DNA of 64,000 nt from Ananas comosus (lineage: Eukaryota > Streptophyta > Magnoliopsida > Poales > Bromeliaceae), in the NCBI RefSeq assembly GCF_001540865.1, contig NC_033627.1:5983389-6047388 (forward strand). Direction: 5' to 3'. A program made the translations under genes and the position numbers. A model generated the notes under the pieces. It was not told the origin of the DNA and did not search any database. It saw nothing but the letters and a program-made list of their open reading frames with translations. Positions 10,806 through 22,008 of this stretch are shown piece after piece (the first letter of the stretch is position 1; the number at the start of each line of letters is the position of its first letter).

Positions 10806-11123
10806 TAGGGTTGAGTCTTAGGGGACCTAGTAAACCTTAGGCCGGTTGGACTATAGGAAATAGGCTCGAGAGAGACAAGGTCTATTCGACTTGTGAGCGA
10901 AAGTATCATGATTGGGTATTATGATAACTCTAAAAAGTTAGAGTTGATTGGAGTGTTTGGCTTCTAACTTCGCGGAGGGTTACGTTGGCGGCCCACAACG
11001 TAACATCGGAAGTTAGTTGTGGATAACACTTCTTTACTTTCGCATGATTTCGGGTTGTCTTTTGAGCGGGGATGCGATAGCGTGAGTATTTCTAACTTAC
11101 GCTTTTATGATGTTGTAGTGACG

Positions 11124-12931
11124 ATGCCGATTACTCGCTCCCAATCTGCCGGGGTGGACAATGCGGCAAACTTCGAGGAGGTCGAGACCTCCGCTACTCC
11201 GGATCCAGCGAGGTCCGTGAGTTGAGAGGCCAGCTGGCAGCCCTCACCGACTTGGTCACTCAGCAGGCGGAGGCGGCCCGACAACAAATCGAGGCGGTAC
11301 GCTGACAAGAGGCACGGATGAAGCGTCTGGAGGACCTACTATTGCAACAGGCGGCAGCTTCCAGGGAGACTCAGGCCCCTACACCGCCAGCACCAGTTGT
11401 GGACGTTGCACCGAGAGCGCCGTCCCCCGCGCCCAGTTCTTCGCGTGCGGCGCCTGCGGCCGCACCCCAGGAGGAGGTTTTGGCGGCACCACCTGTACAG
11501 AGGCCCCCGGTTGGAGCTGCATTCCCTACTTTGGTGGAGGGGGCGGAACGAGATAGACTGATGGAGCGCCTCAATGAGTTCAGGAGGTGCAGTCCCCGAG
11601 TCTTCGACGGCGAAAATGTCGACCACTGGATCGTGGAGAAGTGGTTGATGCATATGGAAAAGCTCTTCCGCGACACCTTCGTGGAGGAGAGGGACAGAGT
11701 TTGGCTCGCCACTCACCACTTGGACGGCGAGGCCTACCGCTGGTGGTTGGATTTTCAGGAGCACCCCAGCACTGACTTGGCATCTATCACATAGATAAGG
11801 TTCAAGGAGCTTCTTCTGGCGCACTACTTCCCGACCAGCGTCAAGCGGAAGATGGAGCAGGATCTGCGCAACTTGCGCCAAGGCGACAGGACCGTAGCCG
11901 AGTACGAGAGGGAGTTTTCTCGGCTTCTGCATTGCGTGCCCTTCGTTGTAAGGGACGACGAGGACAAGGCCCGCATCTTCGAGCGAGGGTTGCGACCGTC
12001 GATTTTTCGATTTGTGCAATCCTCTAACCTCCAAACCTACCGGGAGGTGGTGGATTGCGCGCTCATTGTGGAGAGCGGTGTGGCAGAGGTCCAGGAGCAG
12101 CGAGAGGCTAGGGACAAGGGTAAGGCCAAGAGGCCTGCGGCTGAGGGTGCGAGCCAGACGCACTCTAGGAGGCCGCCGAAGCATCCGAGGAGCCAGCAGC
12201 GTGGACGCGGCTCAGCAGCGCCTCGAGGAGGATCCGATCAGCGCCGGCCTTCCTCGTGTGTGATCTGCGGTGGTCCCCATTACCCACCGCAGTGTCCACA
12301 GCGGGCAGGCAAGTGCTTCCAGTGTGGCCAGGAGGGCCACATTCGTACCGAGTGCCCGAGAGATTCGTCACCGGCACCGTCGACTGCATCGGCACCGGCT
12401 CTACCAGCCGTCAGCCACGGGACTCCGTCGACACAGTACCAGCCTGGGCGGCTACCCGTCCAGCGCCAGAGCGAGGGATCTCGACAGGCCCCGAGTGGGC
12501 GCATGTACGCCGCTCAGACCGAGGAGGCAGCAGCAACCGAGGATGTGGTTGCAGGTATCATTTTACTTGATGGCATTAGAGTTCGTGCTTTATTCGATAC
12601 CGGTGCATCGCATTCATTTATAGATCGGCTGTTTACCGAGTTGCATGGCATCCCATTGGTTTCTTTGTTGCATACGGGACATGTTGTTGTACCCGACCAC
12701 ATTTTGGATATTACAGAGTATAGCCCCAGTTGCCCTATTCGGGTAGGAGATTGGATCATGCCTATAGATTTGCTAGCTTTGCGCAAGCTGGGGGATTTTG
12801 ATGTGGTCTTGGGCATGGATTGGTTGACCAAGTATTATGCCACGATTGATTGTAAGAATCGCACGGTTACTTTTAGAGAACCTGGGCAGACTGAGGTGGT
12901 ATTTAGTGGATGCCTGGATGGTTCCTTTTGA
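11124..12931 (+). pseudogene. Element A gag-protease (Ty3/gypsy, Tekay-like), disabled
   Basis: Capsid plus aspartic protease of an LTR retrotransposon. From ATG 11124 come an N-terminal coiled-coil-like stretch, a proline/alanine-rich linker, the retrotransposon gag core (about 11540-12090, with RRCSPRVFDG and WLDFQEHPS strings), a CCHC zinc knuckle CFQCGQEGHIRTEC (about 12312-12353) and a protease with the active-site triad in LFDTGASHSF (about 12588-12617). It is broken by a one-base frameshift near 11200, a TGA at 11303 and a TAG at 11792. The homologous codon for the last is TGG in element C, so at least that stop is a single G-to-A change. It ends at TGA 12929-12931, just before the reverse transcriptase should begin. 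The 281-residue antisense frame across it is a shadow. Confidence 0.85.
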
Positions 12932-14838
12932 TGGATGACGATCAGTCTCTTCTCGAGCTAGGATCGTGATTAGCAGAAGGTTGGAGGTACTCTAATTGGC
13001 TAGCTGTTGTGGCTGAAGGGCGAGATGACACCGCCTAGGTATCGGAGGATATCCCGGTGGGTGTGAGATTTCCATGGAGTGTTTCCAGCTGAACTATCCG
13101 GTATTGGCCTCCTATAGTCAGATTAAGTTGTTGGTAGATCTGCGTGCCCTGGGACACCACCAATCTCAAAGGACCCTACTAGATGGCACCAGCAGAACTG
13201 TTAGGGGTGCAGTGTCACAACTGCACGAATGCTGTGACAAGCTTCCATTCGACCTGAATGCGTGTCACCGTTGGAGCACCAGTTTCTTTCGTCAATAAGA
13301 AGAGATCACTTCGCCTTGCGTGGATTTAGTGAACATTAATAAAGCACGATCAAGAACAAGTATTCCGTTGCCCGAGGATCGACGACCCTTGTTTGATCAA
13401 CTTCAGGACAGTGGGTTGTATTTCCAGAGATAGACTATAGGCAGTCCGGGAGTACCACCAATTGAAATCAACCGCGAGGATGTAATCGAAGATACGGGTT
13501 TTAGAAAATTCGATATGGACACTAATTGTTCACAGTTATGCGCGTTGGGCTTACTAATGCCCCGGCAGCTTTTAATGGTCTGATGACACGCGTGTTTAGA
13601 GCCATTTACCCGGATAGTTCGTCGTGGATGTCATCGACGACATTTCTGGTTTAATGTCTCGAAGTGATGCGCGGATGACATGAGGAGCACTCTGAAATTG
13701 TACTCACAGGTACTTCGGGAAAAAGGAGCTTTATGCCAAATTGAAGAAAATGTGATATTTTGGCTTCTGAGCGTAGCTTTCCTTGACACTTGATTTAGGA
13801 TCGGTAATACGCCGTGATCCCAAGAAGATTGACAGCATATCAAAGGTTGCCGATGCCGACGAGCGTCACGAAAAATACGAGCTTCCTTGGATTGGCCGGT
13901 ACTACGAATTTGTAGAGGGGTTGCTAACTGTTACTCTTCCCCTCACGAGGCATCACCGCACAAAGGAGTTAAGTTCATTTGAAATGACGCGTGCGAGCGA
14001 AAGCTTCTAATAGTGAAGCAAATTGGACACTGCCCCAATCTTGACGCTGACAGTAGCTGAAGCAGGGTATGTGGTTTATAGTGATGCTTCACCTAATTAG
14101 GATTAGGCTGTGTATTGATGGCAGGATGCAAGGTGATCTCGTCGTACATGCCTTTTGCCAACTAAAGGAATATGAGAAGAAGCTTACCGACGCATGATTC
14201 TAGGATTGGCCGGCCGTAGGTTCGCATTGACAGCTATGGCGCCATACCTTTATGCGAACGGTATAGAGCTATACGCGGAATCACAACAGAGCTTAAAAGT
14301 ACCTATTTACTCAGAAGGTAGTGAACTTCATGGCAGCGGCAGATAGGTGAGCTACCAAGGATTATATCTGACAATTCTTTACCACCCGGCAAGACATAAC
14401 GGGCAAATTGCGCATAATAGGAAATCGATGAAAACTTAGCGATGCATATGGACTGCAACCCGCAGTTGATCGAGCAGATGAAACGTTGAGTTGGAGGTGG
14501 TGACTCCTGACACACCCTTGAGATTGATGGAGCTTTGTAAGTGCAATCTACTCTTTTGGATAGAATTAAAGAAAAGCAAGCTCCGAGTGTGAGTTGCAAA
14601 AAAGATTCGAGGTAAAATGTTTGATGGTTGCACCGGCGACTTCCTTTGACGATCAGGGATGATCGCTTTCCGTGGCGGATTATTCACCCGGCGAGATTCG
14701 CGGGATTAAAGAAAATTTCTTACAGAAGCGGCACCGAGCCGCCGTAGCCTATACATCCGGAGCAAAACCAAGATGGTATACATACGGAATTCTAAAATGT
14801 GCTCTTAATTGTGTGGCCCGGGATGAAAAAGTAGGACG
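12932..14838 (+). pseudogene. Element A reverse transcriptase/RNase H remnant, indel-rich
   Basis: The polymerase middle of element A is recognisable only in pieces. Near 13548-13590 a frame reads GLTNAPAAFN, matching the conserved [10 protein letters not shown] block of gypsy reverse transcriptases. Near 13620-13650 the bases resemble the catalytic YxDD-block region but the frame is lost. Near 14700-14790 short pieces match the start of the integrase zinc-finger region seen in element C. Indels occur every few tens of bases, while the flanking gag-protease and integrase are much cleaner. Uneven decay or local sequence error are both possible. Confidence 0.6.
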
Positions 14839-15384
14839 TTGGCTGGTGAGTTTGTAGCTCGTTGTCTAACTTGCCAACAAGTAAAGGCTGAGCACCGAGT
14901 TCCCGCGGGAAAACTTCAGAGTTTGCCTATCCCCGTGTGGAAATGGGAGAAGATCACCATGGACTTTGTGACAGGATTGCCACGCTCACAGGCGGGGCAT
15001 GACGCTATTTGGGTGATCGTGGATAGGTTGACGAAGTCGGCGCACTTCATACCTATTCATACGACTTGGACCGGAGAGAAGCTCGCACAAGTGTACCTTG
15101 ATGAGATTGTGCGACTTCATGGAGTGCCTACATCGATTGTATCTGATCGCGACACGCGCTTCGTGTCTCACTTTTGGAGGAGCCTACAGGACGCCTTAGG
15201 CACCCGACTGGATTTCAGTACAGCATTCCACCCGCAGAGTGATGGACAGTCGGAGCGCACTATTCAGACCTTAGAGGATATGCTCCGAGCCTGCGTGATA
15301 GACTTCCAGGGAGGATGGTCGCAGCATTTACCTATGGCGGAGTTTGCTTATAACAACAGTTATCAAGCAAGCATCAAGATGGCG
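14839..15384 (+). pseudogene. Element A integrase core, truncated
   Basis: An open frame for the integrase: the second half of the zinc finger ([12 protein letters not shown]), then the DDE core with Asp in [11 protein letters not shown], Asp in VSDRDTRF and Glu in GQSERTIQ. The frame stops matching the family at 15378-15384 (string GATGGCG), where the LTR sequence of element B begins. The integrase C-terminus, chromodomain and 3' LTR of element A are therefore missing. The best relative here is the integrase of element C. Confidence 0.88.
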
Positions 15385-15746
15385 CAGGAACCGAGGAGTC
15401 GCTTAGAGTTTCTATGTTTCTAGAAGGCTTATTTATTAGGACTCTTAGGAGCTCATAGCCTCCCCTTTTGTCTTGTAGCTTTGTGCCACTTGGCATCTTT
15501 CCATTTGCTTTATGGGCGGCGAGTGGCCTTTAAATAGTTGTGGCCTCCACCACCCTCAACTCAGAATCCTCATTTGTATTCTCCAATTCAAAGTAATAGA
15601 AGAGCTTTCTTCATCCCTCTCTCTCTTGTACTTAGTCTAGGGCGAGTAGGTCCTAACTTAGCAAGTAGAGAGGTAGGCTTGCTCACTTCGTGAAAGAAGG
15701 CGAGCGTCGCACGGACTTTACGAACAAAACCGTTAAGTCTGTGACA
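15378..15746 (+). repeat. 5' LTR of element B, first 118 bp missing
   Basis: It aligns with 23407-23774 of the complete 3' LTR and ends GTGACA. The first 118 bp present in the 3' LTR (23289-23406) are absent, and the remainder is joined to the element A integrase at the shared heptamer GATGGCG. A TATA-like TTTAAATAG lies near 15530 and a TC-rich stretch near 15615. Confidence 0.88.
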
Positions 15747-15748
15747 GT

Positions 15749-15761
15749 TGGTATCAGAGCC
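15749..15761 (+). promoter_or_regulatory. Primer-binding site, initiator Met tRNA (element B)
   Basis: TGGTATCAGAGCC lies 2 bp after the 5' LTR end (15746), the standard position and sequence for priming by initiator methionine tRNA. Confidence 0.93.
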
Positions 15762-15777
15762 GGTTCGAGAAGGAGCC

Positions 15778-16940
15778 ATGTCGTCATCCGATGCGGGAGT
15801 TGTCGACGTTGGGGGTGAACCGCCAAAGCAACCCTCCAAGCGGGGCAAGAGCAAAAACACACGAATCACGAAAGATTCTGCGTCGGTGGAGGACCGCCTT
15901 GCACTGTTGGAGGACATACTATCGAAAATGGGTGAAAGGTACATCGAAATGGCCGATACCTTTAACTCCTTTAACGACGAGGTCTGTAGCATGGAGGAAA
16001 GCGTCGCCACTGCCATAGCGACCTTTCGAGGCGAACTCGAGAAGCTTCGGGGCAACATGACCCGTCGTGACGAGGAGCGGAAGAACCTGATCGAGGAACT
16101 AGTTACTCGAGTTGACGAGGTTGAGAACCTCAAGACGAGAGTGGCTATCCTTGAGAAGGCAGTGGCTCGAGGCGTTGAAGAGCAGAAGGAGTACACCCCA
16201 AAGGTGCGCATCCCTGAACCCCAATGCTTCAAGGGCACGCGCGATGAGAAGGAGATAGACAATTTTCTTTGGCACATGGAGTGCTATCTCAAGGCGTTGC
16301 GATTGGAGGACGAGGATGACAAGGTCTAAACCGCTTCCATGTACCTCGCCGACGATGCGATGCTGTGGTGGCGACGGCGTTCTGCAGAGGCCGAGAAGGG
16401 CCAATGCTAACTAAAGACTTGGGAGGACTTCGTGCGCGAACTAAAGGCACAATTCTATTCCGAGCACGTCGAGTACTTGGAGCGGAGGCAGCTTTGACGG
16501 CTCAAGCACACGGGAACCCTCAAGGAGTACGTCAAGGAGTACTCCAAGCTGATGCTTGCCATCACTAGCATAGCTGAGGAGATTCTTCTTCCTCGACGGT
16601 CTCCAACCATGGGTTAACAAGGAGCTCGTGGCGAGAGACATCAAGGATGTAAGCTCCGCTATTGACCAGGCAGAGAAGCTCCTAGAGTACGACAAGCCGA
16701 ACTTCGCTCGTGGCAAACCACCTAAGGCGGGCAAGGCCAAGGGTGGGGGAGACCGCCGCGAGCAGCGAGATCACAAGGGCCAAGAACGAAAGAGCCCTCC
16801 GTAGAAGAAGAAGATTTCTTGCTACGTCTGCGGAGGCGATCATTGGGTGAGAGATTGCCCAAATAAGAAGACTGTCAATGCCATCCAAGTCGAGGAGGGC
16901 CAGGATCAAGCAGAGACAAAGATGGGCGTGCTGCAGCTGG
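15778..16940 (+). pseudogene. Element B gag (Reina-like chromovirus), disabled
   Basis: From ATG 15778 the frame gives a basic N-terminus, a long heptad-type coiled coil (about 15880-16190) and the gag core starting near VRIPEPQCFKGTRDEKEIDN, then breaks. Stops lie at 16327 (TAA), 16495 (TGA where CGA is expected) and 16802 (TAG where CAG is plausible), and a one-base frameshift lies near 16590. A CCHC knuckle, [14 protein letters not shown], is at about 16819-16860. I infer the Reina clade from the long N-terminal coiled coil and the reverse transcriptase sequence. The protein would form the virus-like particle in the cytoplasm. Confidence 0.8.
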
Positions 16941-18208
16941 TCAACGCGATACAAGGGCAGGCGAGCAGTAGCAAATCGCTCAAGAAGGAGCTTCTGTTCA
17001 TGGATGTGACCCTCAATGGGAGGGCCACTCGAGCGCTCGTGGACACTGGAGCGACCCACAACTTCATCGCCGAGTCTGAGGCCAAACGGCTGGGCCTCGC
17101 ACTCGAGAAGGACACGAGCAAGATTAAGGCTATCAACTCGGTGGCACAGCCTGTCGCAGGGATAGCCAAAGGGGTGACGATCGCTATAGGACCCTGGTCG
17201 GGTACAGGGAACTTCACCGCCGCGACCATCGACGACTTCAAAGTCATCCTCGGCATCGACTTCCTCTCTTCATCGAAGGCGGTCCCAATACCGCACCTCG
17301 GGGCCTTGAGCATCATGGAGGAGATGACCCCATGCATGTTCTCAGCGAGCCGCAATAAGCAAGCGGCAACCCACACCCTCTCCGCTCTGCAATTGCGGAA
17401 GGGGGTGAAGCGCGGAGAAATCACTTACCTTGCGGCCATCCGCGAGGTGAGCGGAGAGGACCTCGGGGAAGAGGGCCCTCCAGCAGTGATTGATGCAGTC
17501 TTGGGGGAGTTCAAGGACATCATGCCCCAGGAGTTGCCCAAGAGACTTCCACCCAGGCGAGAAGTGGGCCATGCGATCGAGCTCGAGCTAGGAGCTAAGC
17601 CACCAGCAAAGGCACCATACCGCATAGCCCCGCCAAAGCTCGAGGAGTTGCAACGTCAACTAAAGGACCTCCTCGATGCAGGCTTCATCAGGCCGTCGAA
17701 AGCACCCTACGGAGCACCAGTCTTGTTCCAAATGAAGAGCAACGGAAGCCTACGGCTCTGTATTGACTACAGAGCGCTCAACAAAGTAACGGTAAAGAAC
17801 AAGTACCCTATTCCCCTAGTTGCTGATTTGTTCGACCAACTTGGCGGAGCGAAGTTCTTCACCAAATTGGACCTTCGCTCGGAGTACTACCAAGTCAGGA
17901 TCACGGAGAGCGATGAGGAGAAAACGGCATGCGTGACAAGGTATGGAGCCTACGAGTTCCTCGTCATGCCGTTCGGCCTTACGAATGCGCCGGCGACCTT
18001 CTGCACCCTGATGAACAAGCTATTCCACCCCTACCTCGATCGCTTTGTGGTACTGTACCTCAACGACATCGTCGTGTACAGCAACACTTTGGAGGAGCAC
18101 GTCGAGCACCTGCGGACAATCTTCCATGTGCTGCGGGAAAACCAACTCTACGTCAAAAGGGAGAAGTGCTCCTTCGCGAAGGAGGAGGTGCACTTCCTTG
18201 GCCATTGG
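16941..18208 (+). pseudogene. Element B protease and reverse transcriptase, 5' part
   Basis: The protease active site is in [11 protein letters not shown] (about 17032-17065). The reverse transcriptase follows with [20 protein letters not shown], the first catalytic Asp in [20 protein letters not shown], and a YLND block at 18056-18067 where YLDD is expected. The Asn codon (AAC, 18062-18064) is one G-to-A change from Asp and should abolish polymerisation; the Glu in RSEYY, normally Gly, is also a G-to-A change. The frame is long (472 codons) and otherwise clean. It is cut at FLGHW by the solo LTR at 18209 and resumes at 21148, apparently with a one-base frame slip. Confidence 0.88.
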
Positions 18209-18428
18209 TGTAACACACTGGACCTTTGCAAATTGCGAGGTTCGAGTGTTTGGACTGTGTCCTGAGCTTTTCCAGATTTTCTGGTGGGTCGTTGACAGTG
18301 TTCCGACCTATGGTTCGAATCCCGAGAATTGTAGTATTTTATGTAGCGCTAAGGTCACTAAAGAGTTGGACTTAGGCTACCCTCGGATTGCATTCTGCAC
18401 GAGGTGTAACCGGTGACAGGTCGATGGC

Positions 18429-18562
18429 TGTACCAGTACACATTTTGTACCGGTACACTTCTGATGGTTGTACCGGTACACTTGTGGCGAATTTCGAACC
18501 CGAGCCTCGGGTTTGCATTTTCATAGGATGTGTACCGGTACACTTTCCCGTGTACCGGTACA
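18429..18562. promoter_or_regulatory. TGTACCGGTACA palindrome cluster (solo LTR)
   Basis: Four perfect 12-bp palindromes TGTACCGGTACA start at 18446, 18469, 18531 and 18551, with a one-mismatch copy at 18429. Centre spacings are 17, 23, 62 and 20 bp. They occupy the same LTR position as the GAG-ACCGGT-CCC array of element A and share its ACCGGT core. The long perfect palindrome suggests a site for a dimeric DNA-binding protein; that is inference. Confidence 0.65.
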
Positions 18563-20715
18563 CTTTGGCAGTTTTCGAACAGTTCGAACTGCAGGGGTGT
18601 TTTTGCATTGTTGCACCTCTATATGATACCCCACGCCTCCCCTTTGGTTTCCTGAGCCCAGAACTCAGAGGAAACAGGTGAGAGAGCTCCTCCTTGCCTC
18701 ATTTTGGATTTCATCTTTCTTTTTCTTGGTTTTTAGGTGGTTTTTGCTCTCTTTTGCCTTTTAGAGCATTTCCCACCATTGTTGGAGGCTTGGATCTTGG
18801 AGAGGAGCTCATTGGAGAGGAGAACTTCAACCCTAGTTGGTTTGGGGCCTTGTTGGGAGCTTCTTAAGAGGTTAGATGCTTGTTCTCTCCTCTTGATTTG
18901 TATTTTGATGGTGGATTTGAGATGAAACCCTAGAATGTGAGTTTAGGGTTGATTTTGGGCATTTTGATTCTAGGGCCTTTTGAGCTAAATTGATTGGATT
19001 AGAACCTTTATCTAGGTTGGATTGGAAGGGATTTAGCTCTCTTTTGGAGCTTGAGAGGGATTTTCACCACCATAGGTGAGTTTTGGCCCTTTCTTTGAGT
19101 TGGTTAATGTTTAACCTATTCGTTGTTCGTAATCCTTGTGTATCCCTTCGCTCATCACTTTTAGGGTATTTTGAGACTCGTGGACAACTCCGTTCGGCAA
19201 AACGAGGGACTACACGACGGTTCGGTGGGTTTGGCCTAGCCACACAATGAAAAAATCTCATTGTTGATGGTTTAAGTATTGTAAATTGAAAAGCATGCAT
19301 ATTGGTGTTAGATGCATTATTTGTGAATTTTAGAATGCTTAAAATGCACATGTTATATACAATGCATATTTGACCTCTATATAGTAGAGAATTTTCATGT
19401 TGGGCTAGGGCCTACGGTTAGCATTCTTGCAATTGATTGAGATCATGTTGCATATGGTACATAGGGCATATAGATTACACTCTTGGACTTAGACCGCATG
19501 ATTGACGTGGTTGGACATGTCGGCATTAAGTGACATAGGCTAGAGTGTATACCAATAGTAAGCTAATGTCATAAAGCGGCATTAGGCTTGGACTAGATTT
19601 GGATTTAGCAAGCTAATGTCATAAAGCGGCATTAGACTTGATGGATATGCAGATTGCATGTGCATGTTATTATTATGAGAATTATGCCAAGTTATTAGTC
19701 GCATTGGGAAGAACTTACATGTAGAAATATGAGAACACGCTAGAGAGCATGTGTATTAATCTAGTATTGATAGAACAAGCTAGCGTCATAAAGAGACATA
19801 TAATGTGAATTGAGCTTAGATTATAGCAATGTTTAAGTGTCATAAAGAGGCACTAAACATAGTGAATGTGGGAACCTCACCTTGAGCTTTGGACTTAGTA
19901 AAGCTAAGGTCATTGACATTGAATTATTGAACGGTTAAACCTTCACTTGAGGCATAGACTAGACACTGGGGTTGCTAGTGTGCATTTCCATGTTAGAGAC
20001 ATGATGACTGTTGAGTTGCATTTCCATGTTGGAGACATGACGATTGGACTATTGAGGTTTTGACCATGCTTGCTTGCCATTTGTGCTCATACGCACATGC
20101 TTGTGAGGGTCGCTCCCCACAAGCCGGCACTCCGGAGTTAGCCTACGCGACTTATGTTCGCCCGTGCGGTATCGAGTAGCCTACGGGGCCTGGAGGGATA
20201 GACTCATTCCTAGAGTGGGAATGCTGGAGCTACCACTGGCACTTAGGCGGCACAAGCCGGACTACACCCGTGTAGATCCTGAATGAGATTGAACCAGAAT
20301 ACTAAACAACAAGTTGACAATCACTACTAGATAGGTTATAGTAGTTGGATTTTCTTGACATGCTATGGCATAGGGTTGGACTTTTGGGATATTTAGTGTA
20401 CTTGACATTATCGCTTATTGCATTGTAGTACACCTTGCTGCCAGGATAGTACATACTAGATATGTAGTGGGCTCTGGAATATATATATCACACTTTATAG
20501 CATTACTTGTTGCATCACGACACATTGTTTAAGTTTTGGGCATATTGGATCATGTAGAGTAGATGTACTCCATGTTGACATTCAGAATACTTGTGGCATA
20601 GTAGAGTAGCATTTTAATTTCATGCTTCAATTACTGTTGATATTTTCTGTTATCATTATTTGCTCGTTTGGGGCCTAGTGGTGCGATTTGGTGCAGGTCA
20701 GTAATTGCCCACTGG

Positions 20716-20734
20716 GAACTATAATTTATAGTTC
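20716..20734 (+). promoter_or_regulatory. Conserved LTR stem-loop (solo LTR)
   Basis: GAACTATAATTTATAGTTC is a perfect 19-nt inverted repeat 413 nt from the LTR 3' end, inside the shared context 'cactgg...tcacgcccc'. Confidence 0.65.
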
Positions 20735-21147
20735 TCACGCCCCCTGTTTTATGTTTTCTTTCAGTGCCTTCCACTCCGGGAGAGGCTCGGGATCGCGGGA
20801 AAGGTTTCGCCTCGAGTTAGCTATCGAGGGTCTTGGCGTTAGGTGGTCCACCTCTCTTTTGTTTTCTTTTGGAGAGGTTGTGAGAGTTTTGTACCTGATT
20901 ATAGAGACCACCCTATTTTTGTATCTTGAGACTTATGATGTATCAGTTTACTTTATGCTTAGTAGTATGATTTTCTTTTGATTCTACCTAATGTTAGAAC
21001 CTAGCTATATACTTGCTCTGATATCTCTAGTTGTAGATCTTCTCATGCTTTACTCTTCCGCTTTTGTGTAGACGCCTTATATGTGTAGACATATGGCGGG
21101 TCTGGGCGCGCACCGGGCGGGCCTATGCCGGGTCCCGGGGCGTGACA

Positions 21148-22008
21148 ATTGGTAGGCCGAGGACAACTCCACATGGACCAGCAGAAAATATGGGGGATTT
21201 GCGAGTGGGAGGCACCCACGACAGTGTCCGAGCTGCGATCCTTTCTCGGGCTCGTCAACTACTATCGCCGTTTCATCGCGGGCTACTCCGCTCGAGCAGC
21301 CCCATTAACGGATTTGCTGAAGAAGACCCACTCATGGGACTAGACCCCTCGATGCGCGGAGGCATTCGAGAACTTGAAGCTGGCAGTGACGGAGGACACG
21401 GTGCTGCATCTCCCCGATTGCAGCCGCCATTCAAGGTACATACTGACGCCTCGGACTTTGCTAGTGGTGGTGTCCTCGTGCAGGACTGGCACCCCATCGC
21501 CTACGAGAGCCGCAAGCTCAACGACACTGAGCGGCGGTATACGGTGCAAGAGAAGGAGATGACCGCCGTAGTGCACTGCCTCAGGACTTGGCAACACTAT
21601 CTTCTTGGAAGCAAGTTCGTTCTGCGGACGGACAATGTCGCAACGAGCTACTTCCTCACTCAGAAAAAGCTGTCACCTAAGCAGGCTAGGTGGCAGGACT
21701 TCCTAGGGGAATTCGACGTGGAGCTCATGTACAAACCCGGGAAGGAGAACCAAGTGGCTGACGCACTCAGCCGAAAAGCGGAATTGGCGGCGGTGTGCCA
21801 GCTCCAAGGCGCGATCAGGGAGCGAATCCGCAAAGGGACTTGCGAAGACCCTGTGGCCCAAGGACTCGTGCGACTCGTCAAGGAGGGCAAGACGCAACGG
21901 TTCTGGCTTAGCGATGCGCTGCTCCTCACCAAGGGGTGTCGCGTCTATGTGCCCAAGTGGGACAATCTTCATCGTGAGCTCATGAAGGAGTGTCACGACT
22001 CCAATTAG
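21148..22008 (+). pseudogene. Element B reverse transcriptase end, RNase H, integrase start
   Basis: It resumes the polymerase after the solo LTR. The end of the polymerase shows the ELRSFLGLVNYYRRFIAGYS block (21228-21290). RNase H follows with TDASDFASGGVL, RYTVQEKEMTAVVHCLRTWQ and VLRTDNVATSYF, including the expected acidic residues. The start of the integrase zinc finger is cut by TAG at 22006, where the family normally has Trp (TGG). A frameshift near 21343 separates the polymerase end from RNase H. The 5' end corresponds exactly to the second TSD copy. Confidence 0.87.

Larger units (their letters stand above)
18209..21147 (+). repeat. Solo LTR, family F1 (2939 bp), TSD ATTGG
   Basis: It starts TGTAACACACTGGACC and ends GGGGCGTGACA, and is flanked by perfect 5-bp direct repeats ATTGG (18204-18208 and 21148-21152). 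It interrupts the element B reverse transcriptase. No internal domain or second LTR is next to it, so it is what remains after recombination between the two LTRs of a full element. It contains the TGTACCGGTACA cluster, a possible splice donor AGGTGAG (19074-19080), the stem-loop at 20716-20734 and a possible acceptor TTTCAG (20764). Adjacent near-repeats around 'gctaatgtcataaagcggc' (19561 and 19612) help explain its extra length over other F1 LTRs. Confidence 0.93.

Noticed and set aside
11339..12184. 281-residue minus-strand open frame
   Set aside because: Lies antisense to the element A gag, whose codons and zinc knuckle are clear on the plus strand; it is a shadow in GC-rich sequence.
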